Below are positions 46,007 through 54,875 of a stretch of DNA of 64,000 nt, piece after piece (position 1 is the stretch's first letter; each line of letters starts with the position of its first letter). Source of the stretch: Natronogracilivirga saccharolytica (lineage in GTDB: Bacteria; Bacteroidota; Rhodothermia; Balneolales; Natronogracilivirgulaceae); contig NZ_JAFIDN010000002.1 in assembly GCF_017921895.1 (NCBI RefSeq), positions 310,001 to 374,000 of the forward strand, given 5' to 3'. A program made the position numbers and the translations under genes. The notes beneath the pieces are model-generated. The model saw only the letters and a program-made list of their open reading frames with translations. It was not told where the DNA came from and ran no database searches.

Positions 46007-47593
46007 ATGACTTTTACTGCAAGATGTACTGCTTTGTTTTTGATGCTCGTGTCGTTTGCAGCCGCAACGTGCTGTTCTCCGGACCAGCAAGAAAATGAAT
46101 CCACGGTTCTGATCACAAATGCCCGCATTATCGACGGAACAGGTTCACCGGCATTTGACGGATCAGTTCTGATCCGGGATGAAAAAATCGCCGGGGTCAC
46201 TAAGGCAGGTTCGGGCGAAAATGAGGGATCTGAAGATGTGAGCCGTGTTATTGACGCCGGCGGAGATGTTCTTGCTCCCGGTTTCATCGATGCGCATTCA
46301 CGGGGCAACCCTTTTGAAACTCCGCGATTTGATAACTTCCTCTCGATGGGGGTTACAACCATCACTCTCGGTCTTGTCGGGACCCATCCCGGCGGCGAAG
46401 ATGCAGCATCATGGCTGGATGATGTCAATGCGCGCGGAACAGGTCCCAATATAATCCATTTTACCGGACACAGCACACTCAGGGAGATCGTTGATGCCCC
46501 GGATGAGGGAGATCTTGATGCCGCATATATCAGCGCTATGGCAGACATCCTCTCCGGTGCCATGAATGCGGGATCATTCGGCCTTTCGCTCGGACTGGAG
46601 TTCGAGCCCGGGAGTTATGCCGGCCGGCAGGAGCTGACGGCTTTGGCCGAAGCGGTTAACGACCACGGCGGAATACTCATGGCCCACGTCCGAAGCGAGG
46701 ATGACGACCGGATTGAAGCTTCCGTGCAGGAAGTGCTTGATGCGGGGCGGGGATCGGGGGTGCCGGTCCACTTTTCACATCTGAAGATCGTGTACGCCAA
46801 TGAAGTTGAGCGGGCAGAAGACATTCTCGGAATCCTTCAGGAGGCCCGGGATGAAGGGCTGACTGTCACCGCCGATGTCTATCCCTACGTTGCGAGTTTT
46901 ACAGGTATAAGTATCGTTTTCCCGGAATGGGCGCGGTCGGAACAGGATTTCGAAACGGCCGTCTCTGAACGCCGGGAAGAGCTGGAGGAGTACCTTCGCG
47001 CCCGGATTACCCTCAGAAACGGTCCGGAAGCCACACTTTTCGGGTCAGGGCCCTGGACCGGTAAAACACTTGCGGAAGTGGCCGAAGAGCTGGATATGCC
47101 ATTTGAAAACGTGCTCATTGATGAGGTTGGTCCGGATGGAGCCAGCGCAGCCTATTTTGTTATGAACGAAGATGTGATGCGGCGTTTTCTTCAGGATCCC
47201 CATGTTATGATCGGATCAGATGGCGGCCCGGAAATGCGTCATCCGAGAGGGTATGGTTCATTTGCCAGGATTATCCGCAAGTATGTCCGGGAAGAAGGAT
47301 TGCTCACCCTTGAGGAGGCGGTTCATAAAATGAGCGGCCTGACTGCTGCCACACTGGGTCTTTCGGATGACGGGATAGTCGATACTCCCCGGGGGTTGAT
47401 CAGGGAGGGATATGCCGCAGATCTGCTGATTTTTGATCCTTCAAAAGTGCAGGACCGGGCCGTGTTCGAGGATCCGCACCGCTATGCTGCCGGCTTTGAC
47501 CATGTTTTTGTTAACGGGGAACATGTCATTGCAGACGGTGAAAACGACCACCTGCCCGGAAAGGTGATCAGAAGGCAGGTTCAGGCCGAATAA
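46007..47593 (+). CDS. N-acyl-D-amino-acid deacylase-like amidohydrolase (second tandem copy)
   Basis: A close paralogue of the preceding gene, 528 residues from the ATG at 46007; the longer frame to 45788 overlaps the first copy and is rejected. A signal segment ends at the CC near 22-23, suggesting export. The first metal motif reads DAHSRGN: the second His of the H-x-H pair is Arg99. The Cys-equivalent segment reads LGLVGTH. The other ligands are kept: His in MAHVRSEDDD and VHFSHLK, and Asp in IGSDGGP. The active site is thus partly lost, or binds a single metal. It probably shares a transcript with the first copy. Confidence 0.82.
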   Translation: MTFTARCTALFLMLVSFAAATCCSPDQQENESTVLITNARIIDGTGSPAFDGSVLIRDEKIAGVTKAGSGENEGSEDVSRVIDAGGDVLAPGFIDAHSRGNPFETPRFDNFLSMGVTTITLGLVGTHPGGEDAASWLDDVNARGTGPNIIHFTGHSTLREIVDAPDEGDLDAAYISAMADILSGAMNAGSFGLSLGLEFEPGSYAGRQELTALAEAVNDHGGILMAHVRSEDDDRIEASVQEVLDAGRGSGVPVHFSHLKIVYANEVERAEDILGILQEARDEGLTVTADVYPYVASFTGISIVFPEWARSEQDFETAVSERREELEEYLRARITLRNGPEATLFGSGPWTGKTLAEVAEELDMPFENVLIDEVGPDGASAAYFVMNEDVMRRFLQDPHVMIGSDGGPEMRHPRGYGSFARIIRKYVREEGLLTLEEAVHKMSGLTAATLGLSDDGIVDTPRGLIREGYAADLLIFDPSKVQDRAVFEDPHRYAAGFDHVFVNGEHVIADGENDHLPGKVIRRQVQAE

Positions 47594-47652
47594 TACCATC
47601 CGGCATTCCAAATGTAAGGCGATTTTCATATTTTATGCCGCTTTCACCAACT

Positions 47653-47712
47653 GTAAGCAGAGTACCAGTATGCAGGTAATATTTCGCAGATAATATGCAG
47701 GTAAGCAGAGTA
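47653..47712. repeat. Short interspersed direct repeats before the channel gene
   Basis: GTAAGCAGAGTA occurs at 47653-47664 and 47701-47712, and TATGCAGGTAA at 47669-47679 and 47694-47704. The second pair runs together. The block sits in the 181 bp between the amidohydrolase and ion-channel genes. Confidence 0.5.
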
Positions 47713-47774
47713 TCCGCATTCAGAGTGCGTTGGTCAATTACAGGTCTCTTAGATAACATCAGAGCAGCAACCCC

Positions 47775-48719
47775 ATGAGCAGCTTTTCAGAATTATCCAG
47801 GAAAATTGCAGAGTCGTCCTGGTTCAATCAGTTTATTCTTATCGTGATTCTTGCAGCCGGTGTGGTTGTCGGTATCCAGACCTACGGTGAAAAAGTAGCG
47901 GACTACAAGGAGCTGTTATGGACGCTCGATCAGATCATCCTGTTCATCTTTCTGGTCGAGGTGATTATTAAAATGTCCGCCGAGGGAAACAAGCCGCTGC
48001 GCTATTTCAATGATCCCTGGAATGTCTTCGATTTTACAATCGTGACGGTCTGCTACCTGGCGCTGCTTTTTCCGGAGGTGGAGGGTGCGTTTGTGGCGGT
48101 ATTCCGCCTGGCACGCGTGATGAGGGTTTTCCGGATCGTCCGAACCATACCAAAGCTCCGGCTTCTGGTCAATACGCTGCTCAAATCCATACCCTCCATC
48201 GGATACATCGGAATTCTGCTCAGCGTCATTTTCTATATTTACGCCACGATGGGTGTGTTTCTGTTCCGGGAAAATGATCCTGTTCATTTCGGGAATCTGC
48301 AGTTGAGCCTGCTGTCGCTTTTCCGGGTGGTAACGCTGGAGGACTGGACCAATATCATGTACATCAACATGTACGGATGTGATCACGCCATCTGGGGATA
48401 CGGTGAGGAGAACGGCTGTACGGATCCGCAGGCATTCGGCTTTGGGGCAGCGCTTTATTTTGTGACTTTTGTGCTTATCGGCACCATGATTGTGCTTAAT
48501 CTGTTCATCGGCGTAATTATGAACAGCATGGATGAGGCCAAGCGTGATGCCCGCGATGAAGCGGAAAGGGCGATCGGCCTGAGGGAGCGGTCACTGCAGG
48601 AAGAGTTGTCACGCGTTTCAGGTGAGCTGGATGAGATGAAGCAGCGCATTGACACCCTGGCCAGGCGCCATTCTGTTACAAAAGACACAAAAGACGGCCC
48701 GGACCGACACCGGTCATGA
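47775..48719 (+). CDS. Single-domain voltage-gated cation channel (NaChBac/BacNav type)
   Basis: This six-helix channel works as a homotetramer in the inner membrane. The S4 voltage sensor carries five arginines at every third position (R111, R114, R117, R120, R123). The selectivity filter is T187-L188-E189-D190-W191-T192-N193, where NavAb has TLESWSM and the engineered calcium-selective CavAb TLDDWSD. A turret between filter and S6 holds two cysteines (C202, C215) that could form an extracellular disulfide. A coiled coil follows S6 (about 265-298). The length of 314 residues is normal. Sodium, calcium or mixed permeability cannot be decided by sequence. Its end overlaps convergent glgC by 6 bp. 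Confidence 0.88.
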   Translation: MSSFSELSRKIAESSWFNQFILIVILAAGVVVGIQTYGEKVADYKELLWTLDQIILFIFLVEVIIKMSAEGNKPLRYFNDPWNVFDFTIVTVCYLALLFPEVEGAFVAVFRLARVMRVFRIVRTIPKLRLLVNTLLKSIPSIGYIGILLSVIFYIYATMGVFLFRENDPVHFGNLQLSLLSLFRVVTLEDWTNIMYINMYGCDHAIWGYGEENGCTDPQAFGFGAALYFVTFVLIGTMIVLNLFIGVIMNSMDEAKRDARDEAERAIGLRERSLQEELSRVSGELDEMKQRIDTLARRHSVTKDTKDGPDRHRS

Positions 48720-50051
48720 CTCTCCGGAAATGTTCAGGCGCATGGCAAGGTATTGGCTGTCGGATGTTCTTCGATACTTCTCCCGGGTGTTGAGCATTTC
48801 CGGTGTCACGAGGACGATTCCGCCGTCAGTGATGTGAAACCACTTTCCGTCTTCTTCCACTGATTCACCGATGACTATACCTTCAGGAATGACGCAGTAT
48901 TTGTCGATTATAGCATTTCGGATTCGCGCATTATTGTTGATTACCACATCAGGCAGAATTACCGAGTCGCTGATCCGTGCGTCCATGATGTATACATTGG
49001 TGGATATCAGCGAGCGTTCCACAAGTGATCCGGAAATAATACTTCCTTCAGAAACGAGTGAATCCACAGCCATGCCGCGCCGGTTGCTGTCATTAAAGAC
49101 AAATTTTGCCGGCGGGAACTGGGCAAGGCAGGAGCGAATCGGCCAGCTGCGGTCGTAAAGATTGAATTCAGGGGAGACACTGACCAGATCCATATTGGCT
49201 TTCCAATAGGAGTCAACGGTACCCACATCCCTCCAGTATCCGGGCCTGTTCTGCTCCTCATTCCAGAAAGTCCATGAAAATACCCGGTCTGACGGGTTTG
49301 TTACTGACGCGGGTAAAATATCACGTCCAAAATCATGCGCGGTCCCCGGTTTTTTGTCATTTTCAATAAGTTTTCTGGTGAGGAATTGCGTGTTGAAAAC
49401 ATAAATACCCATGGAGGCGAGACAATAATCGGGTTGATCCGGAATAGGAACGGGTTTTTCAGGCTTTTCCACGAACCGTTCAACATGGCCGGAATCATCA
49501 ATTTCCAGCACGCCGCACGCAGATCCCTCCTTGAGTGTAACCGGTACGCTGGCAATGGTAACATCGGCATTCCGCTCTCTGTGAAACTGCAGGATGTAAT
49601 TGTAGTCCATGCTGTAGACATGATCGCCGCCAAGAACAAGCACCCATTGCGGGTTGTTGCGGACGATGAAATCCATGTTCTGAAATACGGCATCTGCCGT
49701 GCCACGGAACCAGTCATTTCGGTTTCTCTGCTGTGCGGGGACAACTTCAATGAATTCGCCGAACTCTGAATTGAAAACATTCCAGCCATGATAGATATGC
49801 CGGATCAGTGACTGTGATTTATACTGTGTCAGTACGGCTATTTTTCGCAGATCCGAATTGATGCAATTGGAGAGTGTAAAATCGATGATCCGGTATTTTC
49901 CGCCAAAAGGGACAGCAGGTTTGACACGCCAACGGGTGAGATCGGCCAGACGTGATCCGCGTCCGCCGGCCAGGATCATGCACAGCACAGATCCCTTTTT
50001 GGGTGGTGGCGTGCTGAGAGAAGGTTTTGCTGTATGCATCACAGGGCGCAA
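48714..50051 (-). CDS. glgC: Glucose-1-phosphate adenylyltransferase
   Basis: GlgC makes ADP-glucose from ATP and glucose-1-phosphate, the committed step of glycogen synthesis. The N-terminal nucleotidyltransferase has [34 protein letters not shown] with the effector-binding arginines, the substrate segment [14 protein letters not shown] and [14 protein letters not shown]. The C-terminal part is a left-handed beta-helix hexapeptide domain from about 290. The 445 residues are slightly above average. No glgA, glgB or glgP is adjacent. The gene runs toward the ion-channel gene. Confidence 0.94.
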   Translation of the reverse strand: MRPVMHTAKPSLSTPPPKKGSVLCMILAGGRGSRLADLTRWRVKPAVPFGGKYRIIDFTLSNCINSDLRKIAVLTQYKSQSLIRHIYHGWNVFNSEFGEFIEVVPAQQRNRNDWFRGTADAVFQNMDFIVRNNPQWVLVLGGDHVYSMDYNYILQFHRERNADVTIASVPVTLKEGSACGVLEIDDSGHVERFVEKPEKPVPIPDQPDYCLASMGIYVFNTQFLTRKLIENDKKPGTAHDFGRDILPASVTNPSDRVFSWTFWNEEQNRPGYWRDVGTVDSYWKANMDLVSVSPEFNLYDRSWPIRSCLAQFPPAKFVFNDSNRRGMAVDSLVSEGSIISGSLVERSLISTNVYIMDARISDSVILPDVVINNNARIRNAIIDKYCVIPEGIVIGESVEEDGKWFHITDGGIVLVTPEMLNTREKYRRTSDSQYLAMRLNISGES

Positions 50052-50185
50052 GAGGTGATTAGTGTCTGAGAACCCATGCTATCTACTGGAAATATAGTGA
50101 GGAAAGCATAAAATAAGGTTATATTAATTTGCTGTTTATGGATAACAACAGTGTCGCTGAATGACTGTTTGCACGATGAGAATTC

Positions 50186-50248
50186 ATGAGTAAAACAGAG
50201 CCACCTTTTCCAATATCATTTTTTAATCACTATTTTGGTCTGAAATGA
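50186..50248 (+). other. Short frame duplicating the start of the downstream HAD gene
   Basis: An ATG at 50186 opens a 20-codon frame, MSKTEPPFPISFFNHYFGLK, ended by TGA. The bases TGAGTAAAACAG at its start recur at the start of the HAD gene 93 bp downstream. It may be a leader peptide or the remnant of a duplicated start. No family is recognised. Confidence 0.3.
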
Positions 50249-50278
50249 ACTGCGCATTAGCGATAAAGACACAAAGCC

Positions 50279-50968
50279 GTGAGTAAAACAGTGATAGAAG
50301 CCGTTATTTTCGACATGGACGGACTGATGATCGATACCGAACCCATGTATAAGACGGCGCTGCAGGAGACAGCCCGACAGTTTGGATATGAAATGGAGGA
50401 TGCATTTTTCTACCAGCTCGTTGGGCTTCCCAATACCGCATGCAAGAAGGTAATTGCAGGGAAAATGGGGCCGGGCTTTCCGCTTGATGAGTTTTGGGCC
50501 TGGTGGCCGGGAATCTGGAAAACAGAGGCCAGAAAAAACGGGATTGATAAAAAAAGCGGTCTTGATGAATTTTTGAGCTGGCTGTCAGGAACCGGGCTGC
50601 CGGCAGCAGTTGCCACATCCAGCACACGCAAACAGGCTTCATTCAGCCTGGAGGCAGCAGGCGTTGACTATCCGTTTGAACATATTGTAACCGGCGATGA
50701 CGTTAAACACGGCAAGCCCGAACCGGATATCTATATTGAGACAGCTGAAAGACTTGGAGTGCCGGCCCGCAATTGTGCGGCACTGGAAGACTCGGAAAAT
50801 GGTGTCCGGGCTGCATCATCAGCCGGAATGCTGACCATCATGATCCCCGATTTGAAACAGCCCGGACCGGAGGTGCGCAATGAGGCCGATTATATTCTGA
50901 ATTCACTTCATGAAGCACGTGATATTTTGTCGGAATTGCACGGGCAATATTCAAAGAGCAGCAAGTAG
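50279..50968 (+). CDS. HAD-superfamily phosphatase, beta-phosphoglucomutase-like
   Basis: A Rossmann-fold hydrolase with FDMDGLMIDTEPM near 10-22 (nucleophile and acid Asp pair), VATSSTRKQA as the second motif, and GKPEPDIYIETAERLGV with LEDSENGVRAASSAGM as motifs III and IV. The cap domain follows the first motif. Family members remove phosphate from sugar phosphates or convert beta-glucose-1-phosphate. The start is a GTG (50279) sharing its first codons with the short frame upstream. Divergent to glgC; a link with sugar-phosphate metabolism is possible but unproven. A terminator lies just after the stop. Confidence 0.85.
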   Translation: MSKTVIEAVIFDMDGLMIDTEPMYKTALQETARQFGYEMEDAFFYQLVGLPNTACKKVIAGKMGPGFPLDEFWAWWPGIWKTEARKNGIDKKSGLDEFLSWLSGTGLPAAVATSSTRKQASFSLEAAGVDYPFEHIVTGDDVKHGKPEPDIYIETAERLGVPARNCAALEDSENGVRAASSAGMLTIMIPDLKQPGPEVRNEADYILNSLHEARDILSELHGQYSKSSK

Positions 50969-50979
50969 TTTCAGGATGG

Positions 50980-51027
50980 AATCAGGTGGCGCGCAGGTGC
51001 CACCGGTGATTTTGGTTCATTTTTTTT
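50980..51027 (+). terminator. Intrinsic terminator after the HAD gene
   Basis: GGTGGC and GCCACC pair around an 8-nt loop, and AATCA with TGATT extend the stem past a GG bulge (50980-51011). A run of eight T follows at 51020-51027. Placement directly after the HAD stop supports it. Confidence 0.7.
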
Positions 51028-51034
51028 GTTCTGT

Positions 51035-51063
51035 TTGACAGAAAAATTGTATTATGATATAAG
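51035..51063 (+). promoter_or_regulatory. Near-consensus sigma-70 type promoter for hoxEFUYH
   Basis: TTGACA at 51035-51040, a 17-bp spacer and TATAAG at 51058-51063 (one base from TATAAT). Transcription would start near 51070, some 295 bp before hoxE. Bacteroidota usually use a different promoter form, so the match is suggestive only. Confidence 0.55.
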
Positions 51064-51363
51064 TACATGGCTGCCGGATGAATACTGACTATTTCCCCGT
51101 CCGGTAAATCATGTAATTTCAGAATGTTATTTCGCAAGATTATTGAAAAGAAGTTATACGCGGTTTTTGTAAAGCGAATTTGGCAGAACATCAGCAGCAC
51201 AGACGCACGACCGACGCAGCAGGAAACACAAATTATTGTACCCGGTACTGCCGCACAGTGTCGTCTCTATCCTGGGAATCACAGGAGAATCAGGCAGTAA
51301 TTATTGCAGTACGTTCAGCAAATTCATTTGAACGGAAACAAAATTCGGTACAGGGAGTTCACT

Positions 51364-51945
51364 ATGGAACAGGGTCAGGCAGCAAAAGAAAGCAACAGAA
51401 GCAGCAAAAGCTCACCGGTGTCTGCATCAGAAAGAAGGCGATCAGCCGGTCGCAAAGGCTCTAAGGTAGCACAGAAAGACAAGCGCCGCAAACTGGTGGA
51501 TGCCACCATGCGCCGATACGGACATTCCACCTATGCACTGATTGAGACGCTGCATACCGTCCAGGAGGCTTATGGTTATCTCGATGATGACAATCTGAAG
51601 TATGTGGCTCATTCACTTCGGGTTCCGCTCAGCAAAGTTTACGGGGTTGCTACTTTCTATCATTTCTTCACCCTTAAACCACAGGGAGATCACACTGCGG
51701 TTGTGTGCACCGGAACGGCGTGCTATATCAAAGGCGTGCCCGCCATTATGAAAGCATTTAAGAAGAATTTTGATGTCGAACCCGGTGAAACGACCGCCGA
51801 CGGCAAGCTGTCACTGCTCACTGCCAGGTGCATAGGATCATGCGGACTCGCACCCGCCATGGTCTATGACGGAGAAATTGCCGGAATGCAGGAGCCGGAG
51901 GATATCGTGAGCAAAGTCCGGGCGATGATCCGGAACGGGAACTGA
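51364..51945 (+). CDS. hoxE: Hydrogenase subunit HoxE, NuoE-like 2Fe-2S protein (second hydrogenase)
   Basis: HoxE is a thioredoxin-fold subunit that carries a 2Fe-2S cluster and links the diaphorase to other partners. From the ATG at 51364 the protein has 193 residues. The cluster ligands are C115, C120, C156 and C160 (VCTGTAC and RCIGSC). The helix VPLSKVYGVATFYHFF is typical of NuoE. The first 45 residues are a Ser/Lys/Arg-rich, probably disordered extension. An upstream in-frame ATG at 51304 adds only unconserved sequence. The gene opens the hoxEFUYH operon. Confidence 0.9.
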   Translation: MEQGQAAKESNRSSKSSPVSASERRRSAGRKGSKVAQKDKRRKLVDATMRRYGHSTYALIETLHTVQEAYGYLDDDNLKYVAHSLRVPLSKVYGVATFYHFFTLKPQGDHTAVVCTGTACYIKGVPAIMKAFKKNFDVEPGETTADGKLSLLTARCIGSCGLAPAMVYDGEIAGMQEPEDIVSKVRAMIRNGN

Positions 51946-51966
51946 TCAAAGTAAAGGTGAATCACT

Positions 51967-53616
51967 ATGACACCGGAAGAATTCAATAAAATCGGGGAAA
52001 CACACAGAAAAAAACGCAAAGAGTATCCCCAGAATATCAATGTCTGTACGGCAGCGGCTTGTGTCTCTCTTCAGAGTGAGTCCGTAAAGGAGGCGATTGA
52101 GGAGGAAGTAAAAAAGCAGGGCAGGGAGAAGACCTGCAGGGTCAGTGGAACAGGATGTCTTGGTCCCTGTGCCACCGGTCCGCTTATTTCCATCAATGAC
52201 GGAGAGGCACTCTATGCCGGAGTATCGGTCGGTGATGCTCCGGAAATCGTGAAAAATATCGACAAAAAACCGGTCAGCCGCCTTGTCGTGTCCCCGGATT
52301 CACCGTTTTTCACCCACCAGGAACGAGTGGCGCTTGAACACTGCGGCAACATCGATCCGGAAAGCCTGAACGACTATCTGGCCCTGGAGGGATATGAGGC
52401 GCTTTATGAAGTGCTGACAACCATGACTCCGGTGGAAGTAATTGAAGTGATCGTGCAGAGCGGGCTTCGCGGCCGTGGCGGGGGGGGGTATCCGACCGGC
52501 CTGAAGTGGAGCACGGTAGAAAAAGCCGTAGGGGAAAAAAAGTTTGTGATCTGCAATGCGGATGAGGGAGACCCCGGCGCCTTCATGGATCGCAGCATGC
52601 TTGAGAGCGATCCGCACAGCATCGTGGAAGGCATGGCCATTGCCGGATATGCCGTTGGTGCATCGAAGGGTTATGTGTACATTCGCGGCGAGTATCCGCT
52701 GGCAATTAAGCGGCTGAGAAATGCCATAAAACAGGCAGAAAAACGGGATTTGCTGGGGAAAAACATATGCGGCACTCCGTTCAGTTTTGATATTGAGCTC
52801 CGGCTTGGAGCCGGAGCCTTCGTTTGCGGAGAGGAAACCGCTCTTATCGCTTCTATTGAAGGTCGCCGCGGTGCTCCCCGGTCCCGTCCTCCCTATCCTG
52901 CAGAATACGGACTCTGGGGCCACCCCACGCTTATCAATAATGTGGAGACATTCGCCAATGTGAGTCCGATCATCCGCAGAGGCGCGGATTTTTATGCTGC
53001 GATCGGAGCAGGAAAGAGCAAGGGCACCAAGGTCTTTGCGCTTGCGGGCAGCATCCGGAATACCGGACTTATTGAAGTGCCCATGGGGATATCACTCCGG
53101 GAAATTGTGTATGAAATCGGCAGCGGAATTGTCGATGACCGAAAATTCAAGGCTGTTCAGACCGGCGGGCCTTCCGGTGGATGTATCCCGGAAGAATATC
53201 TGGATATGCCGGTCGATTACGAATCGTTGGCCGAGGCAGGGTCGATCATGGGGTCCGGGGGCATGATTGTGATGGACGAAACATCGTGCATGGTCGATGT
53301 GGCCAGGTATTTCATGGATTTCTGCCGTACCGAGTCTTGCGGCAAATGTGTACCCTGCCGCGTAGGTACAGCACAGATGTACAACATGCTGACAAACATA
53401 TCGACCGGAAAAGGGACGATGCACGATCTGCAGCTGCTTGAGGAGCTGTGTGATGTGCTGAAACATACCAGCTTGTGCGGACTCGGACAGACATCCGCAA
53501 ATCCGGTGCTGAGTACCATCCGGTTTTTCAGGGATGAATACACGGCACATATCAGGGACAAAAAATGTCCGGCCGGTGTATGCACTATGGAACATGAAAA
53601 CGAGGTTGTGTCATGA
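51967..53616 (+). CDS. hoxF: Hydrogenase diaphorase subunit HoxF (second hydrogenase)
   Basis: This NAD(P)H-binding flavoprotein has 549 residues. The N-terminal thioredoxin-like ferredoxin domain has an intact 2Fe-2S set (C27, C32, C64, C68). The FMN motif GRGGGGYPTGLKW is at 169-181, the NAD motif GAGAFVCGEETA at 281-292, and the 4Fe-4S ligands C458, C461, C464 and C504. Near the C-terminus CPAGVC adds two further cysteines. It resembles HoxF of cyanobacterial-type HoxEFUYH and HndC. The stop overlaps the start of hoxU (ATGA), so translation is coupled. Confidence 0.93.
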   Translation: MTPEEFNKIGETHRKKRKEYPQNINVCTAAACVSLQSESVKEAIEEEVKKQGREKTCRVSGTGCLGPCATGPLISINDGEALYAGVSVGDAPEIVKNIDKKPVSRLVVSPDSPFFTHQERVALEHCGNIDPESLNDYLALEGYEALYEVLTTMTPVEVIEVIVQSGLRGRGGGGYPTGLKWSTVEKAVGEKKFVICNADEGDPGAFMDRSMLESDPHSIVEGMAIAGYAVGASKGYVYIRGEYPLAIKRLRNAIKQAEKRDLLGKNICGTPFSFDIELRLGAGAFVCGEETALIASIEGRRGAPRSRPPYPAEYGLWGHPTLINNVETFANVSPIIRRGADFYAAIGAGKSKGTKVFALAGSIRNTGLIEVPMGISLREIVYEIGSGIVDDRKFKAVQTGGPSGGCIPEEYLDMPVDYESLAEAGSIMGSGGMIVMDETSCMVDVARYFMDFCRTESCGKCVPCRVGTAQMYNMLTNISTGKGTMHDLQLLEELCDVLKHTSLCGLGQTSANPVLSTIRFFRDEYTAHIRDKKCPAGVCTMEHENEVVS

Positions 53617-54332
53617 GTTCATCCGTAAAAATCAAAACCCTTATCATTGACGACCGGCACGTTGGTGCACGGGAAGATCAGAACATTCTTGAAGTGGCAA
53701 GGGAAAACGGAATCGATATACCCACGCTTTGCAGCATCGACGGTCTGTCAGCATACGGCGGATGCCGGCTCTGCATGGTGGAGGTTGCCGGTACACCAAA
53801 ACTGCTTCCGGCCTGCATGACAACGGTGGAAGAGGGTATGCAGGTTTTCACCCAAACCGAACGCCTCCGGAAGCTTCGCAAGAATCTGCTTGAACTCTAT
53901 TTTTCAGAGCGAAATCATGTCTGCTCGGTGTGCGTGTCCAACGATAATTGTGACCTGCAGGCGATGGCACAGAAAGTGGGAATGGATCATGTCCACTATC
54001 CCTATATCTATCCCGATCTGGAGGTGGATGTGACCAGTGAGCGCTTTGTCATGGATCATAACAGGTGCATCATGTGTACCCGGTGCGTGCGGGTGTGTGA
54101 TGAGATCGAAGGTGCCCACACGCTTGATATCAAAGACCGCGGTATTGAAGCCAGAATAGTTACTGACCTCGATCAGCCATGGGGTGAATCCGAAACATGC
54201 ACGCTCTGCGGAAAATGTGTACACGTCTGTCCGACAGGCGCGCTTTTTGAAAAAGGAAAATCGGTGGGTGAAATGTCGAAACGCAGGCAATTCCTGCCTT
54301 ATCTGTCATTAATGCGGGGAGAGAAGAAATGA
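53613..54332 (+). CDS. hoxU: Hydrogenase diaphorase iron-sulfur subunit HoxU (second hydrogenase)
   Basis: This 239-residue electron-relay subunit carries all the NuoG-type clusters: 2Fe-2S (C40, C51, C54, C68), His-Cys 4Fe-4S (H102, C104, C107, C113), and two ferredoxin-type 4Fe-4S sites (C152/C155/C158 with C206, and C196/C199/C202 with C162). This is one cluster more than in the first hydrogenase's HoxU. Overlapping start and stop codons join it to both hoxF and hoxY. Confidence 0.93.
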   Translation: MSSSVKIKTLIIDDRHVGAREDQNILEVARENGIDIPTLCSIDGLSAYGGCRLCMVEVAGTPKLLPACMTTVEEGMQVFTQTERLRKLRKNLLELYFSERNHVCSVCVSNDNCDLQAMAQKVGMDHVHYPYIYPDLEVDVTSERFVMDHNRCIMCTRCVRVCDEIEGAHTLDIKDRGIEARIVTDLDQPWGESETCTLCGKCVHVCPTGALFEKGKSVGEMSKRRQFLPYLSLMRGEKK

Positions 54333-54859
54333 AGAAACTGAGTCTTGCAACACTTTGGCTCGACGGCTGCTCCGGCTGCCACATGTCCCTCATCGACATT
54401 GATGAACGCATCATCCAGCTGACCGAGTCCTATGATATTCTGTACAGTCCGCTGGTGGACTACAAGGAATTTCCCGCGAAGGTGGATGTTACGCTGCTTG
54501 AAGGGGCTATCAGCACCGATGAGGATCTGGAAATGGTCAAAAAGATCCGCACAAGCACCGATATGCTGATATGCTTCGGAGATTGTGCCGTAACCGGAAA
54601 CGTTCCGGCCATGCGCAACCGGTTTAAAGTTGAACAGGTGCTGAATCGCGGCTATGTAGAAACGACGCCGGATAACAAGACGATGCCGGATCAGTACGTG
54701 CCGAAGCTGCTGGACAAAGCCTATCCGGTCCATCATTTTGTGGATGTGGACCTGTTTCTGCAGGGGTGTCCGCCATCTGCGGATGTCATTTTTTATACAC
54801 TTAGCGAAATTGCCGCAGGCAGGACTCCCGACCTCAGGGAACGTACAAAATTCGGATAA
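54329..54859 (+). CDS. hoxY: NiFe hydrogenase small subunit HoxY (second hydrogenase)
   Basis: The 176-residue small subunit has the proximal 4Fe-4S ligands C14 and C17 (DGCSGC), C86 (FGDCAVTG) and C147 (QGCPPS). No export signal is present, so it works in the cytoplasm. It resembles the first HoxY throughout but differs in the middle (its LLEGAIST replaces LIEGGCCLD). It overlaps hoxU by four bases and precedes hoxH by 16. Confidence 0.94.
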   Translation: MKKLSLATLWLDGCSGCHMSLIDIDERIIQLTESYDILYSPLVDYKEFPAKVDVTLLEGAISTDEDLEMVKKIRTSTDMLICFGDCAVTGNVPAMRNRFKVEQVLNRGYVETTPDNKTMPDQYVPKLLDKAYPVHHFVDVDLFLQGCPPSADVIFYTLSEIAAGRTPDLRERTKFG

Positions 54860-54875
54860 AAGGAGATGTTGATTC

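Larger units (their letters stand above)
50969..51363. other. Control region ahead of the second hydrogenase operon
   Basis: This 395-bp stretch holds the terminator of the HAD gene (50980-51027), a near-consensus promoter (51035-51063) and then about 300 bp of apparent 5' untranslated leader before hoxE. No convincing gene lies in the leader. The unusual leader length could allow post-transcriptional control. Confidence 0.55.

Noticed and set aside
45163-46563. A 466-codon open frame antisense to the amidohydrolase pair
   Set aside because: It spans the 3' end of one paralogue and the 5' half of the other, both recognised proteins on the plus strand. It has no domain.
51180-51464. Small gene in the hoxE leader
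   Set aside because: It starts with TTG, overlaps hoxE in another frame and shows no conserved or plausible protein composition.
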